Assembly (NCBI GenBank): GCA_902782885.1
Contig: CACZOW010000127.1
Location: forward strand, 1-14,695
DNA from: an uncultured Ruminococcus sp.
GTDB lineage: Bacteria > Bacillota > Clostridia > UBA1212 > UBA1255
DNA length: 14,695 bases
Direction: 5' to 3'
The notes beneath the pieces are model-generated. The model was given only the letters and a program-made list of their open reading frames with translations, made no database searches and was not told where the DNA came from. Numbering within the stretch: position 1 is the stretch's first letter; each line of letters begins with the position of its first letter. The translations under genes and the position numbers were made by a program. Shown here piece by piece: positions 1 through 6,970 of this stretch.

Positions 1-20
1 AATAGACGTTCATCGCCGTT

Positions 21-49
21 ATTGTACATCTTTGCCCGGCGTTTGACAA
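21..49 (-). promoter_or_regulatory. Candidate promoter for a gene beyond the left edge
   Basis: On the minus strand, TTGTCA (49-44) and TACAAT (26-21) are separated by exactly 17 bases, each matching the housekeeping sigma consensus at five of six positions. Transcription would start near base 14 and leave the window. The driven gene is not visible. Confidence 0.5.
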
Positions 50-60
50 AGATTTCGGGC

Positions 61-82
61 ATATTTCCCGGATATTTCCCGG
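61..82. repeat. Two tandem 11-base repeats
   Basis: ATATTTCCCGG occurs twice in direct succession (61-71 and 72-82), with a degenerate third copy to the left (about 50-60). It lies just upstream of the left-edge promoter on the minus strand, so it could be a regulator site or simple local duplication. Confidence 0.55.
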
Positions 83-112
83 GGGCGTAGAAAAATTGCG
101 CCAAACGGTATC

Positions 113-151
113 AAAACCGGCAGAAGGTCGATCAGTTCCTGCTCTGCCGGT
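113..151 (-). terminator. Possible weak terminator after carB
   Basis: On the minus strand, the arms ACCGGCAGA (151-143) and TCTGCCGGT (124-116) form a perfect 9-base-pair stem. The 18-base loop can add a short AGG/CCT helix. Only four T follow (116-113, partly inside the stem), so termination efficiency is doubtful. The position, about 55 bases past the carB stop, fits the end of the pur-car operon. Confidence 0.4.
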
Positions 152-204
152 ACGGATATTCGATCAGCCGGATCTATAAAAAAGGTATAACGTACCCTCG
201 CGCT

Positions 205-3200
205 TCACGCGTCGATGGTCGAAATATTCAAGGTGGTCTCCTCCAAAACGTCCAGCAGGATGCGAACCGTATCCAGCGAAGTCAATGCAGTGACGTTGTT
301 CTCCGCGGCGGCCCTGCGTATCGCGGCGCCGTCACCGTAATGCAGGCCTGAAAGAACGGCACGGGTGTTGACAACGTAACTGACATATCCGGCCCGGAGC
401 GAATCGAGCACTTCGCTGCTGCTCTCGCCGGGCTTCTTCAGGATACGCGTCCTGATCCCGTTCTCACGCAGGACCTGACCGGTCAAGGCGGTTGCCTCAA
501 TATTGAAGCCCATCCGGTAGAAACGCCGGATCAGCGGCACTACTTCCTCTTTGTCCTCGTCGGCAACGCTGACCAGCACCGTTCCGTAATTCCGGAGCTT
601 CAATCCGGACGCGGTCAATGCCTTATATGCCGCGCGATGCAGCTTTTTGTCGTACCCGATCGCTTCACCTGTGGATTTCATCTCCGGCGACAAATAAGAA
701 TCCATTCCGTGCAGTTTAGAGAAGGAAAATGCCGGGACTTTGACGTAATAACGCTCTTTTTCCGGGAGGTACCGCATAAAAAAGCCTTGCTCCCTAAGCG
801 TCACGCCCAGCATGGCCAGAGTGCCGATATCCGCCAGATTGCAGCCGGTCGCCTTAGAGATGAACGGCACGGTGCGCGATGAGCGCGGATTAACTTCTAT
901 GATATATACTTTGCCCTCGCGGTCGACAATAAACTGTATATTGAACAAGCCCACTATACCGATGCCCAGTCCGAGCCTTTCGGTGTAATCCTGAATAGTG
1001 TCTTTGACGTTTTGCGACAAGCTGTAGGAAGGATACACGCTGATCGAATCCCCGGAATGTATGCCGGTCCGTTCCACCAGTTCCATTATGCCCGGCACGA
1101 ATACGTGCGCGCCGTCGCAGACCGCGTCGACTTCCACTTCTTTGCCGCGGATGTATTTATCTACCAGCACCGGTTTGTCCGCGTCCACAGAGAACGCCGC
1201 CGCCAGGTATTCCCGCATATGTTCTTCTTTGGCCACGATCTGCATAGCGCGGCCGCCCAGCACGAAACTGGGGCGCACCAGCACCGGATAGCCGATCTCA
1301 TTGGCGGCATTGACGCCTTCCTCAATGCTTTTTACAGCCCGGCCTTCCGGCTGCGGGATGCCCAGCTCCAGCAGCAGTTTTTCAAACTTGTCCCGGTCTT
1401 CCGCGCGGTCAATGGCCTCGCAGTCCGTACCGATGATGGCAACGCCGCGCTCTTTCAGCGGCCGGGCGAGATTGATCGCAGTCTGGCCGCCCAGCGTCGC
1501 GATGACGCCCTCAGGCTGCTCCAGCTGTACGATATTCATCACGTCTTCGGTGCAGAGCGGCTCAAAGTAAAGCTTGTCCGCGCAGGTGTAGTCCGTGGAG
1601 ACGGTCTCCGGGTTGTTGTTGACGATGATCGCCTCGTAGCCCGCGCGCCGCAGCGTCTGAACCGCGTGCACGGTGGAATAGTCGAATTCCACGCCCTGGC
1701 CGATTCGGATCGGACCGGAGCCCAGCACGATGATCTTCTTTTTCCCGGATACCCGGGATTCGTTCTCTTCTTCGTATGTGGAGTAGAAGTAGGGAATGTA
1801 GCTTTCGAATTCCGACGCACAGGAGTCGATCATTTTATACACGGGGAGGATGCCGCCGGCCTGCCTCAGCCGGAAGATCTCGAGTTCGGTCCGTCCCCAC
1901 AATCCGGCGATCGCCCGGTCGGAAAACCCGAGTCTTTTTGCTGCGCGCAGTTCCGGAAGCTCCCCTGGATGCGCCTTCAGCGTCTGTTCCATCTCTACTA
2001 TATTGCGGAGTTTGCGCAGGAAAAACCGGTCGATCCCGGTCGCTTCCGCCGGGGCTTCCACATTGCGGTCCAGCCGCAGCAGCGCCGCCAGCGCGTATAT
2101 ACGGTCGTCGGTCCCGGCTTTAACATAGTCCAGCAATTCCTGCCGGCTCCAGTTGTCGAATTTCGGCAGGTGCAGGTGATACGCCCCGATCTCCAGCGAG
2201 CGGATGCCTTTCAGCAGGCTTTCTTCAAACGTGCGGCCAATGCTCATCACCTCGCCGGTCGCTTTCATCTGGGTGGAAAGGGTGTTGTCCGCGTCGGCAA
2301 ATTTGTCGAAGGGGAAGCGGGGCATTTTGGTGACAACATAATCCAGCGACGGCTCGAACGCCGCGGGCGTGTTGGCGATACGGATCTCGTCCAGCGTCAT
2401 ACCTATTCCGACCTTCGCGGATACGCGGGCGATCGGATATCCGCTCGCCTTGGAAGCCAGCGCGGAAGAGCGCGACACGCGTGGGTTTACTTCAATTAAG
2501 TAATACTGTGAAGAATCCGGATCCAGCGCGAACTGCACGTTGCAGCCGCCCTCTATCCCGAGCGCCCGGATGATCTTGAGCGCACTGTCCCGCAGCATCT
2601 GATAATCCTTATTGCTCAGCGTCTGCGAGGGGCACACCACGATCGAATCTCCGGTATGTATGCCTACGGGATCCAGATTTTCCATATTGCAGACGGTGAT
2701 CGCCGTATCGCTGCGGTCGCGCATGACTTCATATTCGATCTCTTTGTAGCCTTTTACGCTCTTTTCCACCAGTACCTGACCCACGGGAGAGAGCTCCAGC
2801 GCGTGTTTCATCAGCGTGCGGAATTCGTCAGGATCATCGGCAAAGCCGCCGCCCGTGCCGCCCAGCGTGAACGCCGGGCGCAGTACCACCGGATAACCGA
2901 TCTGTTCCGCGATCTTCAACCCTTCCTCCACGGAAAATGCAGTCTCAGAAGGCAGCACCGGTTCGCCGATCGATTCGCACAGCTGCTTGAACCGTTCGCG
3001 GTCTTCCGCGTCCTCGATCGAGCTGCTCCGGGTCCCCAGCAGTTCCACGCCGCATTCGGTGAGCACGCCTTTCCGCTCCAGCTGGATCGCCAGGTTCAGA
3101 CCGGTCTGACCGCCGATGCCGGGCAATATCGCGTCCGGCCGCTCGTACCGGAGGATCTTGGCAATATACTCCAGCGTCAACGGCTCCATATACACTTTGT

Positions 3201-3384
3201 CGGCAATGGAGGTATCCGTCATGATCGTGGCGGGATTGGAGTTGCACAGGATGACTTCGTAGCCTTCTTCTTTCAGCGCCAGGCACGCCTGCGTTCCGGC
3301 ATAGTCGAATTCGGCCGCCTGTCCGATCACGATTGGGCCGGAGCCGATCACCAGTATTCGTTTCAGATCGGTGCGTTTCGGCAT
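205..3384 (-). CDS. carB: Carbamoyl-phosphate synthase, large subunit
   Basis: CarB (1059 residues; E. coli 1073) makes carbamoyl phosphate from bicarbonate, two ATP and ammonia channelled from CarA, in the cytoplasm, for pyrimidine and arginine synthesis. The two homologous synthetase halves are plain: the first starts with GSGPIVIGQAAEFDYAG at residues 14-30, the second with GSGPIRIGQGVEFDYS at 555-570. Each has an ATP-grasp region with an IEVNPR motif (first at 297-302). The last 120 or so residues form the MGS-like allosteric domain. It appears complete, with no frameshift. The ATG follows the carA stop by one base and is preceded by AAAGGAAA, so it is probably translationally coupled to carA. 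The C-terminal effector region differs from E. coli in detail (around VVNTRAVLSG), so UMP inhibition or ornithine activation cannot be assumed. Confidence 0.98.
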   Translation of the reverse strand: MPKRTDLKRILVIGSGPIVIGQAAEFDYAGTQACLALKEEGYEVILCNSNPATIMTDTSIADKVYMEPLTLEYIAKILRYERPDAILPGIGGQTGLNLAIQLERKGVLTECGVELLGTRSSSIEDAEDRERFKQLCESIGEPVLPSETAFSVEEGLKIAEQIGYPVVLRPAFTLGGTGGGFADDPDEFRTLMKHALELSPVGQVLVEKSVKGYKEIEYEVMRDRSDTAITVCNMENLDPVGIHTGDSIVVCPSQTLSNKDYQMLRDSALKIIRALGIEGGCNVQFALDPDSSQYYLIEVNPRVSRSSALASKASGYPIARVSAKVGIGMTLDEIRIANTPAAFEPSLDYVVTKMPRFPFDKFADADNTLSTQMKATGEVMSIGRTFEESLLKGIRSLEIGAYHLHLPKFDNWSRQELLDYVKAGTDDRIYALAALLRLDRNVEAPAEATGIDRFFLRKLRNIVEMEQTLKAHPGELPELRAAKRLGFSDRAIAGLWGRTELEIFRLRQAGGILPVYKMIDSCASEFESYIPYFYSTYEEENESRVSGKKKIIVLGSGPIRIGQGVEFDYSTVHAVQTLRRAGYEAIIVNNNPETVSTDYTCADKLYFEPLCTEDVMNIVQLEQPEGVIATLGGQTAINLARPLKERGVAIIGTDCEAIDRAEDRDKFEKLLLELGIPQPEGRAVKSIEEGVNAANEIGYPVLVRPSFVLGGRAMQIVAKEEHMREYLAAAFSVDADKPVLVDKYIRGKEVEVDAVCDGAHVFVPGIMELVERTGIHSGDSISVYPSYSLSQNVKDTIQDYTERLGLGIGIVGLFNIQFIVDREGKVYIIEVNPRSSRTVPFISKATGCNLADIGTLAMLGVTLREQGFFMRYLPEKERYYVKVPAFSFSKLHGMDSYLSPEMKSTGEAIGYDKKLHRAAYKALTASGLKLRNYGTVLVSVADEDKEEVVPLIRRFYRMGFNIEATALTGQVLRENGIRTRILKKPGESSSEVLDSLRAGYVSYVVNTRAVLSGLHYGDGAAIRRAAAENNVTALTSLDTVRILLDVLEETTLNISTIDA

Positions 3385-3385
3385 A

Positions 3386-4474
3386 TCATTTTTCCTTTTC
3401 CATCAGATGTATGAAGCGGTCGAACAGGTACAGACTGTCCCGGGGGCCCGGCGCGCTTTCGGGGTGGTACTGGACGCTGAGCACGTTGTCCGCGTCGCTT
3501 TTCAGGCCTTCCACCGTGCCGTCCAGCAGATTGCGGCGGTTCACCCGGAGCGGCGTGCCGGAGAGGCTGGCCTCGTTGACCGCGTACGAATGATTCTGCG
3601 ACGTGATCTCGATCCGGCCGGTCTCCACATCCACGACGGGGTGATTGCCGCCGCGGTGCCCGAATTTGAGTTTGTAGGTATTGCCGCCGTACGCCAGCGC
3701 GATGATCTGATGCCCCAGGCAAATGCCGAATATCGGAAAACTGCCGATCAGTCCGCGGACGGCCGCGATGGTCTCGGGCACGTCGGTGGGGTCGCCGGGG
3801 CCGTTGGATATGAAAATGCCGTCCGGCCGCATCTCGCGGATCGCCGCGGCGGAGGTGTTCCAGGGGACAACGGTCACACGGCACCCGTGCCCGGTCAGAC
3901 AGCGTACGATATTCTGCTTCATGCCGCAGTCAACGGCGACCACGTGATACCGCGCGCCGGGCGCTCCGGCTGTATAGATTTGGGGGCAGCTGACCCTGGC
4001 CACCGCGTCGGTAGGAGGTGTATACGCTGCCAACCGGTCCAGCCCTTCCGCGAGCGATGTTCCGGCGCCGGTAATCAGCGCTTTCATGCTGCCGTGGTCG
4101 CGTATCGTGCGGTTCAGCCGGCGGGTGTCGATGTTGCAGACCCCCGGTATTCCCAGGCGCGCCATAACGCTGCCCAGCGTTTCTTCGGAGCGGCAGTGGG
4201 ACGGTTCGTCGTTGTACTCCCGCACGATCAGCGCGCCGATGGACGGCCGGGCGGTCTCGTAATCCTCCGGCGCCATGCCGTAGTTGCCGATCAGCGGGTA
4301 GGTCATCACCACGGCCTGATCGGTGTACGAAGGATCCGACAGGATCTCCTGATAGCCGGTCATAGAGGTGTTGAACACGATCTCGAGGATGCGCTCCTCC
4401 GCGGCGCCGAAGGCCCGGCCGCAGTACTCCTGTCCGTTTTCCAGTATTATTTTCCGGTCCGGTCGTGTTGCCAT
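3386..4474 (-). CDS. carA: Carbamoyl-phosphate synthase, small (glutaminase) subunit
   Basis: CarA (362 residues, family size about 360-380) hydrolyses glutamine and passes ammonia to CarB. The N-terminal domain (about 1-150) has the typical FNTSMTGYQEILSDPSY stretch at 34-50. The class I glutamine amidotransferase domain follows, with nucleophile Cys252 in FGICLGHQI and the catalytic pair His337 and Glu339 in QYHPES. The frame is open for another 56 codons upstream, inside purF. I chose ATG at 4474 because AGGAGA sits six bases before it and the protein then starts like its family (MATRPDRKIILENG). The purF stop is 10 bases upstream and overlaps this ribosome binding site, so translation of the two genes is probably linked. 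Confidence 0.97.
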   Translation of the reverse strand: MATRPDRKIILENGQEYCGRAFGAAEERILEIVFNTSMTGYQEILSDPSYTDQAVVMTYPLIGNYGMAPEDYETARPSIGALIVREYNDEPSHCRSEETLGSVMARLGIPGVCNIDTRRLNRTIRDHGSMKALITGAGTSLAEGLDRLAAYTPPTDAVARVSCPQIYTAGAPGARYHVVAVDCGMKQNIVRCLTGHGCRVTVVPWNTSAAAIREMRPDGIFISNGPGDPTDVPETIAAVRGLIGSFPIFGICLGHQIIALAYGGNTYKLKFGHRGGNHPVVDVETGRIEITSQNHSYAVNEASLSGTPLRVNRRNLLDGTVEGLKSDADNVLSVQYHPESAPGPRDSLYLFDRFIHLMEKEK

Positions 4475-4480
4475 GAGTTG

Positions 4481-4486
4481 TCTCCT
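4481..4486 (-). promoter_or_regulatory. Ribosome binding site fixing the carA start
   Basis: AGGAGA on the minus strand lies six bases before the ATG at 4474. It overlaps the last bases of the purF stop codon (TAG at 4487-4485). It decides against the longer reading frame that extends into purF. Confidence 0.8.
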
Positions 4487-5900
4487 ATTTGACCTGCTCG
4501 GACAGCCGCTGCTCGAAGCGGCTCCTGCCCGTATCCGCCGGGACGGGCGATGGATACCGGCCGTCAAAACACGCGCTGCAGTAATCCGCGTTTCCGGCCA
4601 GATCTCCCAGCCGTTCCACCGGCAGGAAGCCCAGGGAGTCAACGCCGATAATCTCCGCGATCTCGCTCACCGAATGCCGGCAGGCAATAAGGCTGTCCTG
4701 CGAATCGATATCCGTGCCGTAATAGCACGGAAACAGAAACGGCGGCGCGGAGACCAGCATATGGATCTCCCGGGCGCCGGCTTCCCGCAGCAGTGCCACG
4801 ATCCGCCCGCCGGTGGTCCCGCGGACAATAGAATCATCTATCAGTATGATGCGCTTGCCCGCAACCACGTCTTTTATCACGGACAATTTGATCTTGACCT
4901 GATCCGACCGGTCTTCGGGGGCAATAAAAGTCCGCCCGATATACTTGTTCTTTATGAGCCCGATGCTGTACGGGATCCCGGATGCCCGGCTGTAGCCCAG
5001 CGCGGCGTCCAGTCCGGAATCCGGCACGCCGATCACCGTATCTGCCGCGATCGGATGGGTCTCCGCCAGCACTTTTCCGGCATCGAGCCGCGCCTGATGC
5101 ACCGAGCGCCCGTCGAGCACCGAATCCGGCCGGGCAAAATAGATATATTCAAAAATGCAGAGCCGCTTCCGCGCTTTTTCGCAATGCTCCCGCCGGGACG
5201 TCACACCGTCTTTGCTGAAGATCAGTATTTCTCCCGGCGCGATATCCCGGATGAATTCGGCGCCTACGGCCCGGAGCGCGCAGCTCTCGGAAGCCACGAC
5301 GCACGTTCCGTCCTCGGTCCGGCCGTAGCAGAGCGGCCGGAAGCCGCGGGGATCCCGGGCGCAGATCAGTTTCTGCGGGGACATCAGGATCAGGGAGTAC
5401 GCGCCGTCCAGGATGTTCATTGCCCGGCTGAGCGCGTCTTCGATCGACGGCGCCGCAAGCCGCTCTTTTGTGACGATATATGCGATGATCTCAGTGTCGC
5501 TGGAGGAGTGGAAGATCGCGCCGGACAGCTCCAGCGCGTTGCGGAGTTCCGCGGCGTTGGACAGGTTGCCGTTGTGCGCGATCGCCATGCGGCCTTTCTG
5601 GTGATTGACCTCGATCGGCTGGCAATTATTGCGCGTCGCGGCGCCGGTGGTGCCGTACCGGACGTGGGCCACGGCCATCGTGCCGTTAGGGAAGGCCGCC
5701 AGCGTGTCTTTGGAGAACACTTCGCTTACGAGCCCCAGATCTTTGTGGGACATGAACAGGCCGTCGTCGTTGACAACGATCCCGCAGCTTTCCTGCCCCC
5801 GGTGCTGGAGCGCGTACGATCCGTAGTAGCATATTGCCGCCGCGTTGACCGGGCGTTCGGCCATGACGCCGAACACGCCGCACTCTTCGTGAATACTCAT
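4485..5900 (-). CDS. purF: Amidophosphoribosyltransferase (glutamine PRPP amidotransferase)
   Basis: PurF (471 residues) catalyses the first committed purine step, turning PRPP and glutamine into phosphoribosylamine. Cys7 follows a six-residue leader (MSIHEE) and begins the Ntn-hydrolase glutaminase domain (CGVFG). In the Bacillus-type family the leader is cleaved to free this cysteine. The PRPP-binding loop is RIILIDDSIVRGTTG at 350-364. Cysteines 248 (RLCIFEYIYF), 392 (FPCYYGTD), 441 and 444 (CSAC) match the four ligands of the B. subtilis 4Fe-4S cluster, so this is the oxygen-sensitive iron-sulfur type; cleavage and cluster are inferred from the family. The ATG overlaps the purC stop as ATGA, which suggests translational coupling. 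A candidate AAGGA site lies inside the end of purC. Confidence 0.97.
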   Translation of the reverse strand: MSIHEECGVFGVMAERPVNAAAICYYGSYALQHRGQESCGIVVNDDGLFMSHKDLGLVSEVFSKDTLAAFPNGTMAVAHVRYGTTGAATRNNCQPIEVNHQKGRMAIAHNGNLSNAAELRNALELSGAIFHSSSDTEIIAYIVTKERLAAPSIEDALSRAMNILDGAYSLILMSPQKLICARDPRGFRPLCYGRTEDGTCVVASESCALRAVGAEFIRDIAPGEILIFSKDGVTSRREHCEKARKRLCIFEYIYFARPDSVLDGRSVHQARLDAGKVLAETHPIAADTVIGVPDSGLDAALGYSRASGIPYSIGLIKNKYIGRTFIAPEDRSDQVKIKLSVIKDVVAGKRIILIDDSIVRGTTGGRIVALLREAGAREIHMLVSAPPFLFPCYYGTDIDSQDSLIACRHSVSEIAEIIGVDSLGFLPVERLGDLAGNADYCSACFDGRYPSPVPADTGRSRFEQRLSEQVK

Positions 5901-6637
5901 GACTGCTGATCCTTTTTGCCTGCCTGCAGCTGTGCTTCCAGCCGCCGCATGATCTCCTGATACGCTTCCTCGACGCCGCCCAGATCCCGGCGGAACCGGT
6001 CCTTATCCAGCTTTTCGCCGGTCGCGCTGTCCCAGAGCCGGCAGGTGTCCGGACTGATCTCGTCCGCGAGGACGATGCTCCCGTCGGGCAGCCGGCCGAA
6101 CTCCAGCTTGAAGTCCACCAGCGTGACGCCGCAGGACTTCCATATCCCGGTCAATATCGCGTTGATCTCCAGCGCGTATATGCGGATAGTATCCAGTTCT
6201 GATGCAGTCGCCAATCCCAGCGCCAGCGCGTGCGAATCGTTGAGCAGCGGATCGCCCAGCGCGTCATTTTTGTACGAGAATTCTATTGTCGGCGCCGCGA
6301 AAACGATCCCTTCCGGAACGCCGTAGCGGGCGGCAAACGACCCGGCGGAGCGGTTGCGGACAATGACCTCCAGCGGCACTATCGACACTTTTCTGACCAG
6401 TGTTTCGCGTTCGCTGAGCTCTTCAACGAAATGAGTGGGAATGCCACGTTCCGCGAGCAATCGCATCAGCAGATTGCTCATGCGGTTGTTGATCACGCCT
6501 TTCCCGCGTATTGTCCCGCGCTTCCGGCCGTTGAACGCTGTGGCGTCATCCTTGTACGAAACGATCAGCAGCTCCGGGTCATCAGTGGCAAACACCTTCT
6601 TCGCCTTGCCCTCGTATAGCAGCTCGCCTTTTTCCAT
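5897..6637 (-). CDS. purC: Phosphoribosylaminoimidazole-succinocarboxamide (SAICAR) synthase
   Basis: PurC (246 residues, usual about 235-250) condenses CAIR with aspartate using ATP to give SAICAR, in de novo purine synthesis. The start MEKGELLYEGKAKKVF is typical. VIVRNRSAGS, LVDFKLEFG and LADEISPDTCRLWD are family signatures. The frame stays open far upstream through the leader and the heptamer repeats. I chose ATG at 6637 because GGGAGGTG lies seven bases before it and the homologous start fits. A longer in-frame start at 6709 (24 extra codons) would read through the leader hairpin and has only a poor ribosome site. purC is first of four co-directional genes and its stop overlaps the purF start. 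Confidence 0.97.
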   Translation of the reverse strand: MEKGELLYEGKAKKVFATDDPELLIVSYKDDATAFNGRKRGTIRGKGVINNRMSNLLMRLLAERGIPTHFVEELSERETLVRKVSIVPLEVIVRNRSAGSFAARYGVPEGIVFAAPTIEFSYKNDALGDPLLNDSHALALGLATASELDTIRIYALEINAILTGIWKSCGVTLVDFKLEFGRLPDGSIVLADEISPDTCRLWDSATGEKLDKDRFRRDLGGVEEAYQEIMRRLEAQLQAGKKDQQS

Positions 6638-6644
6638 CCTGCCG

Positions 6645-6652
6645 CACCTCCC
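6645..6652 (-). promoter_or_regulatory. Ribosome binding site fixing the purC start
   Basis: GGGAGGTG on the minus strand ends seven bases before the ATG at 6637. It supports the short purC over upstream in-frame starts. Confidence 0.8.
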
Positions 6653-6664
6653 GGCTGTCAATAT

Positions 6665-6707
6665 AAATAAAGAAAAGGCGCCTCTGAGCCCGATGCTCAA
6701 AGACGCC
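6665..6707 (-). terminator. Terminator-like hairpin in the purC leader (possible attenuator)
   Basis: On the minus strand GGCGTCTTTGAGC (6707-6695) pairs with GCTCAGAGGCGCC (6689-6677) around a five-base loop: 13 consecutive pairs, two of them G-U. The tract TTTTCTTTATT follows. On the plus strand the two wobble pairs become C-A mismatches, so the structure is made for minus-strand RNA. It begins about 12 bases after the predicted purC transcription start and ends before the purC ribosome site, which is the place for an attenuator. I see no known aptamer (purine, PRPP, ZTP) or PyrR site upstream, and there is little room for one. Confidence 0.6.
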
Positions 6708-6725
6708 ATTGCCTTTACGTGCGAA

Positions 6726-6754
6726 ATTATACAATCACGATCAGCAAATTGCAA
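6726..6754 (-). promoter_or_regulatory. Promoter of the purC-purF-carA-carB operon
   Basis: TTGCAA (6754-6749) and a perfect TATAAT (6731-6726) lie 17 bases apart on the minus strand. Transcription should start near 6719, giving a leader of about 80 bases that contains the hairpin at 6665-6707. Confidence 0.75.
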
Positions 6755-6758
6755 GCAC

Positions 6759-6828
6759 CATTTACCATTTGCCCTTTGCCCCTTGCCCTTTGCCCTTTGC
6801 CCCTTGCCCTTTGCCCTTTGCCATTTAA
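6759..6828. repeat. Array of ten degenerate 7-base tandem repeats
   Basis: Read on the plus strand, ten heptamers follow without gaps: CATTTAC, CATTTGC, CCTTTGC, CCCTTGC, CCTTTGC, CCTTTGC, CCCTTGC, CCTTTGC, CCTTTGC, CATTTAA. The variant CCCTTGC recurs every 21 bases (6780 and 6801), giving a higher-order unit of three heptamers. The outer copies carry CATTT instead of CCTTT at both ends. The array starts four bases from the purC -35 element and stops eight bases before the rpsB -35 element. The pyrimidine-rich strand is the plus strand. Similar short repeats are seen scattered in bacterial intergenic regions; no function is established here. Confidence 0.9.
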
Positions 6829-6836
6829 AAAAGTGG

Positions 6837-6865
6837 TTGCATCCCGCCGCGCGCTTTGGTATAAT
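6837..6865 (+). promoter_or_regulatory. Promoter of rpsB-tsf
   Basis: TTGCAT (6837-6842) and TATAAT (6860-6865) are separated by 17 bases. TGG directly before the -10 makes an extended -10 element. Transcription should start near 6872, leaving a leader of about 100 bases before rpsB. The strength fits a ribosomal protein operon. Confidence 0.8.
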
Positions 6866-6895
6866 ACGCGGTGCTGTCAAAGTACGCACGGCCGC

Positions 6896-6937
6896 GGATC
6901 CGCAGGATCCTGACGAAAGTTCCCCTGCGGACGGGAA
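6896..6937 (+). promoter_or_regulatory. Inverted repeats in the rpsB leader, candidate S2 control element
   Basis: TCCGCAGG (6899-6906) is perfectly complementary to CCTGCGGA (6924-6931) across a 17-base loop. The same bases can instead join a 6-base-pair hairpin of GGATCC (6896-6901) with GGATCC (6905-6910), or TTCCC (6920-6924) can pair with GGGAA (6933-6937). The pairings exclude one another. rpsB leaders are autoregulated by S2 in several bacteria; that this one is so is inference. No T-run follows, so a terminator is unlikely. Confidence 0.4.
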
Positions 6938-6970
6938 GCGACCGGAGGTTAAAACAAGGAGGAAAACAAA

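Larger units (their letters stand above)
1..204. other. Intergenic region downstream of carB
   Basis: No convincing gene lies here. Reading on the minus strand away from carB, it holds a hairpin (116-151) that may end the operon, two tandem 11-base repeats (61-82), and a promoter-like pair facing the left edge. This layout suggests an operon boundary, with a new minus-strand transcription unit starting at the edge of the window. A short minus-strand frame opens with ATG at 62 and runs off the edge after 20 codons. It resembles nothing I recognise, and its position upstream of the predicted transcription start argues against it. Confidence 0.6.
6638..6970. other. Divergent control region between purC and rpsB
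   Basis: This 333-base stretch holds no gene. In order it contains the purC ribosome site, a terminator-like hairpin in the purC leader (6665-6707), the purC promoter (6726-6754), ten 7-base repeats (6759-6828), the rpsB promoter (6837-6865) and an rpsB leader with inverted repeats (6896-6937). The two promoters point away from each other, with only the repeat array between their -35 elements. Confidence 0.8.

Noticed and set aside
34..60. Plus-strand hairpin GCCCG/CGGGC near the left edge
   Set aside because: Only five pairs with a 17-base loop and no T-run; likely chance in GC-rich sequence.
1..62. Partial minus-strand gene starting at ATG 62
   Set aside because: Only 20 codons are visible, there is no proper ribosome site, and it would begin upstream of the predicted promoter start.
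1012..2499. Long plus-strand open frame (495 codons) opposite carB
   Set aside because: It is the antisense shadow of carB in GC-rich sequence. Its translation is rich in Arg, His and Gln with no recognisable domain. Similar shadows lie opposite purF (4368-5909), serC (9061-10338) and frr-uppS (10377-11858).
4475..4642. CarA extended by 56 codons into purF
   Set aside because: The extension is the shadow of purF coding sequence. The AGGAGA site and homologous start favour 4474.
6665..6719. PyrR binding site or purine/PRPP/ZTP riboswitch in the purC leader
   Set aside because: The leader before the hairpin is only about 12 bases and none of the conserved aptamer or PyrR loop motifs could be found.
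6759..6828. CRISPR array
   Set aside because: Units of seven bases without spacers and no cas genes nearby; it is a simple tandem repeat.
6638..6889. PurC extended at the N-terminus through the leader and heptamer repeats
   Set aside because: The frame is open, but the added residues come from the repeats and hairpin, the promoter lies inside it, and a strong ribosome site with the family start lies at 6637.
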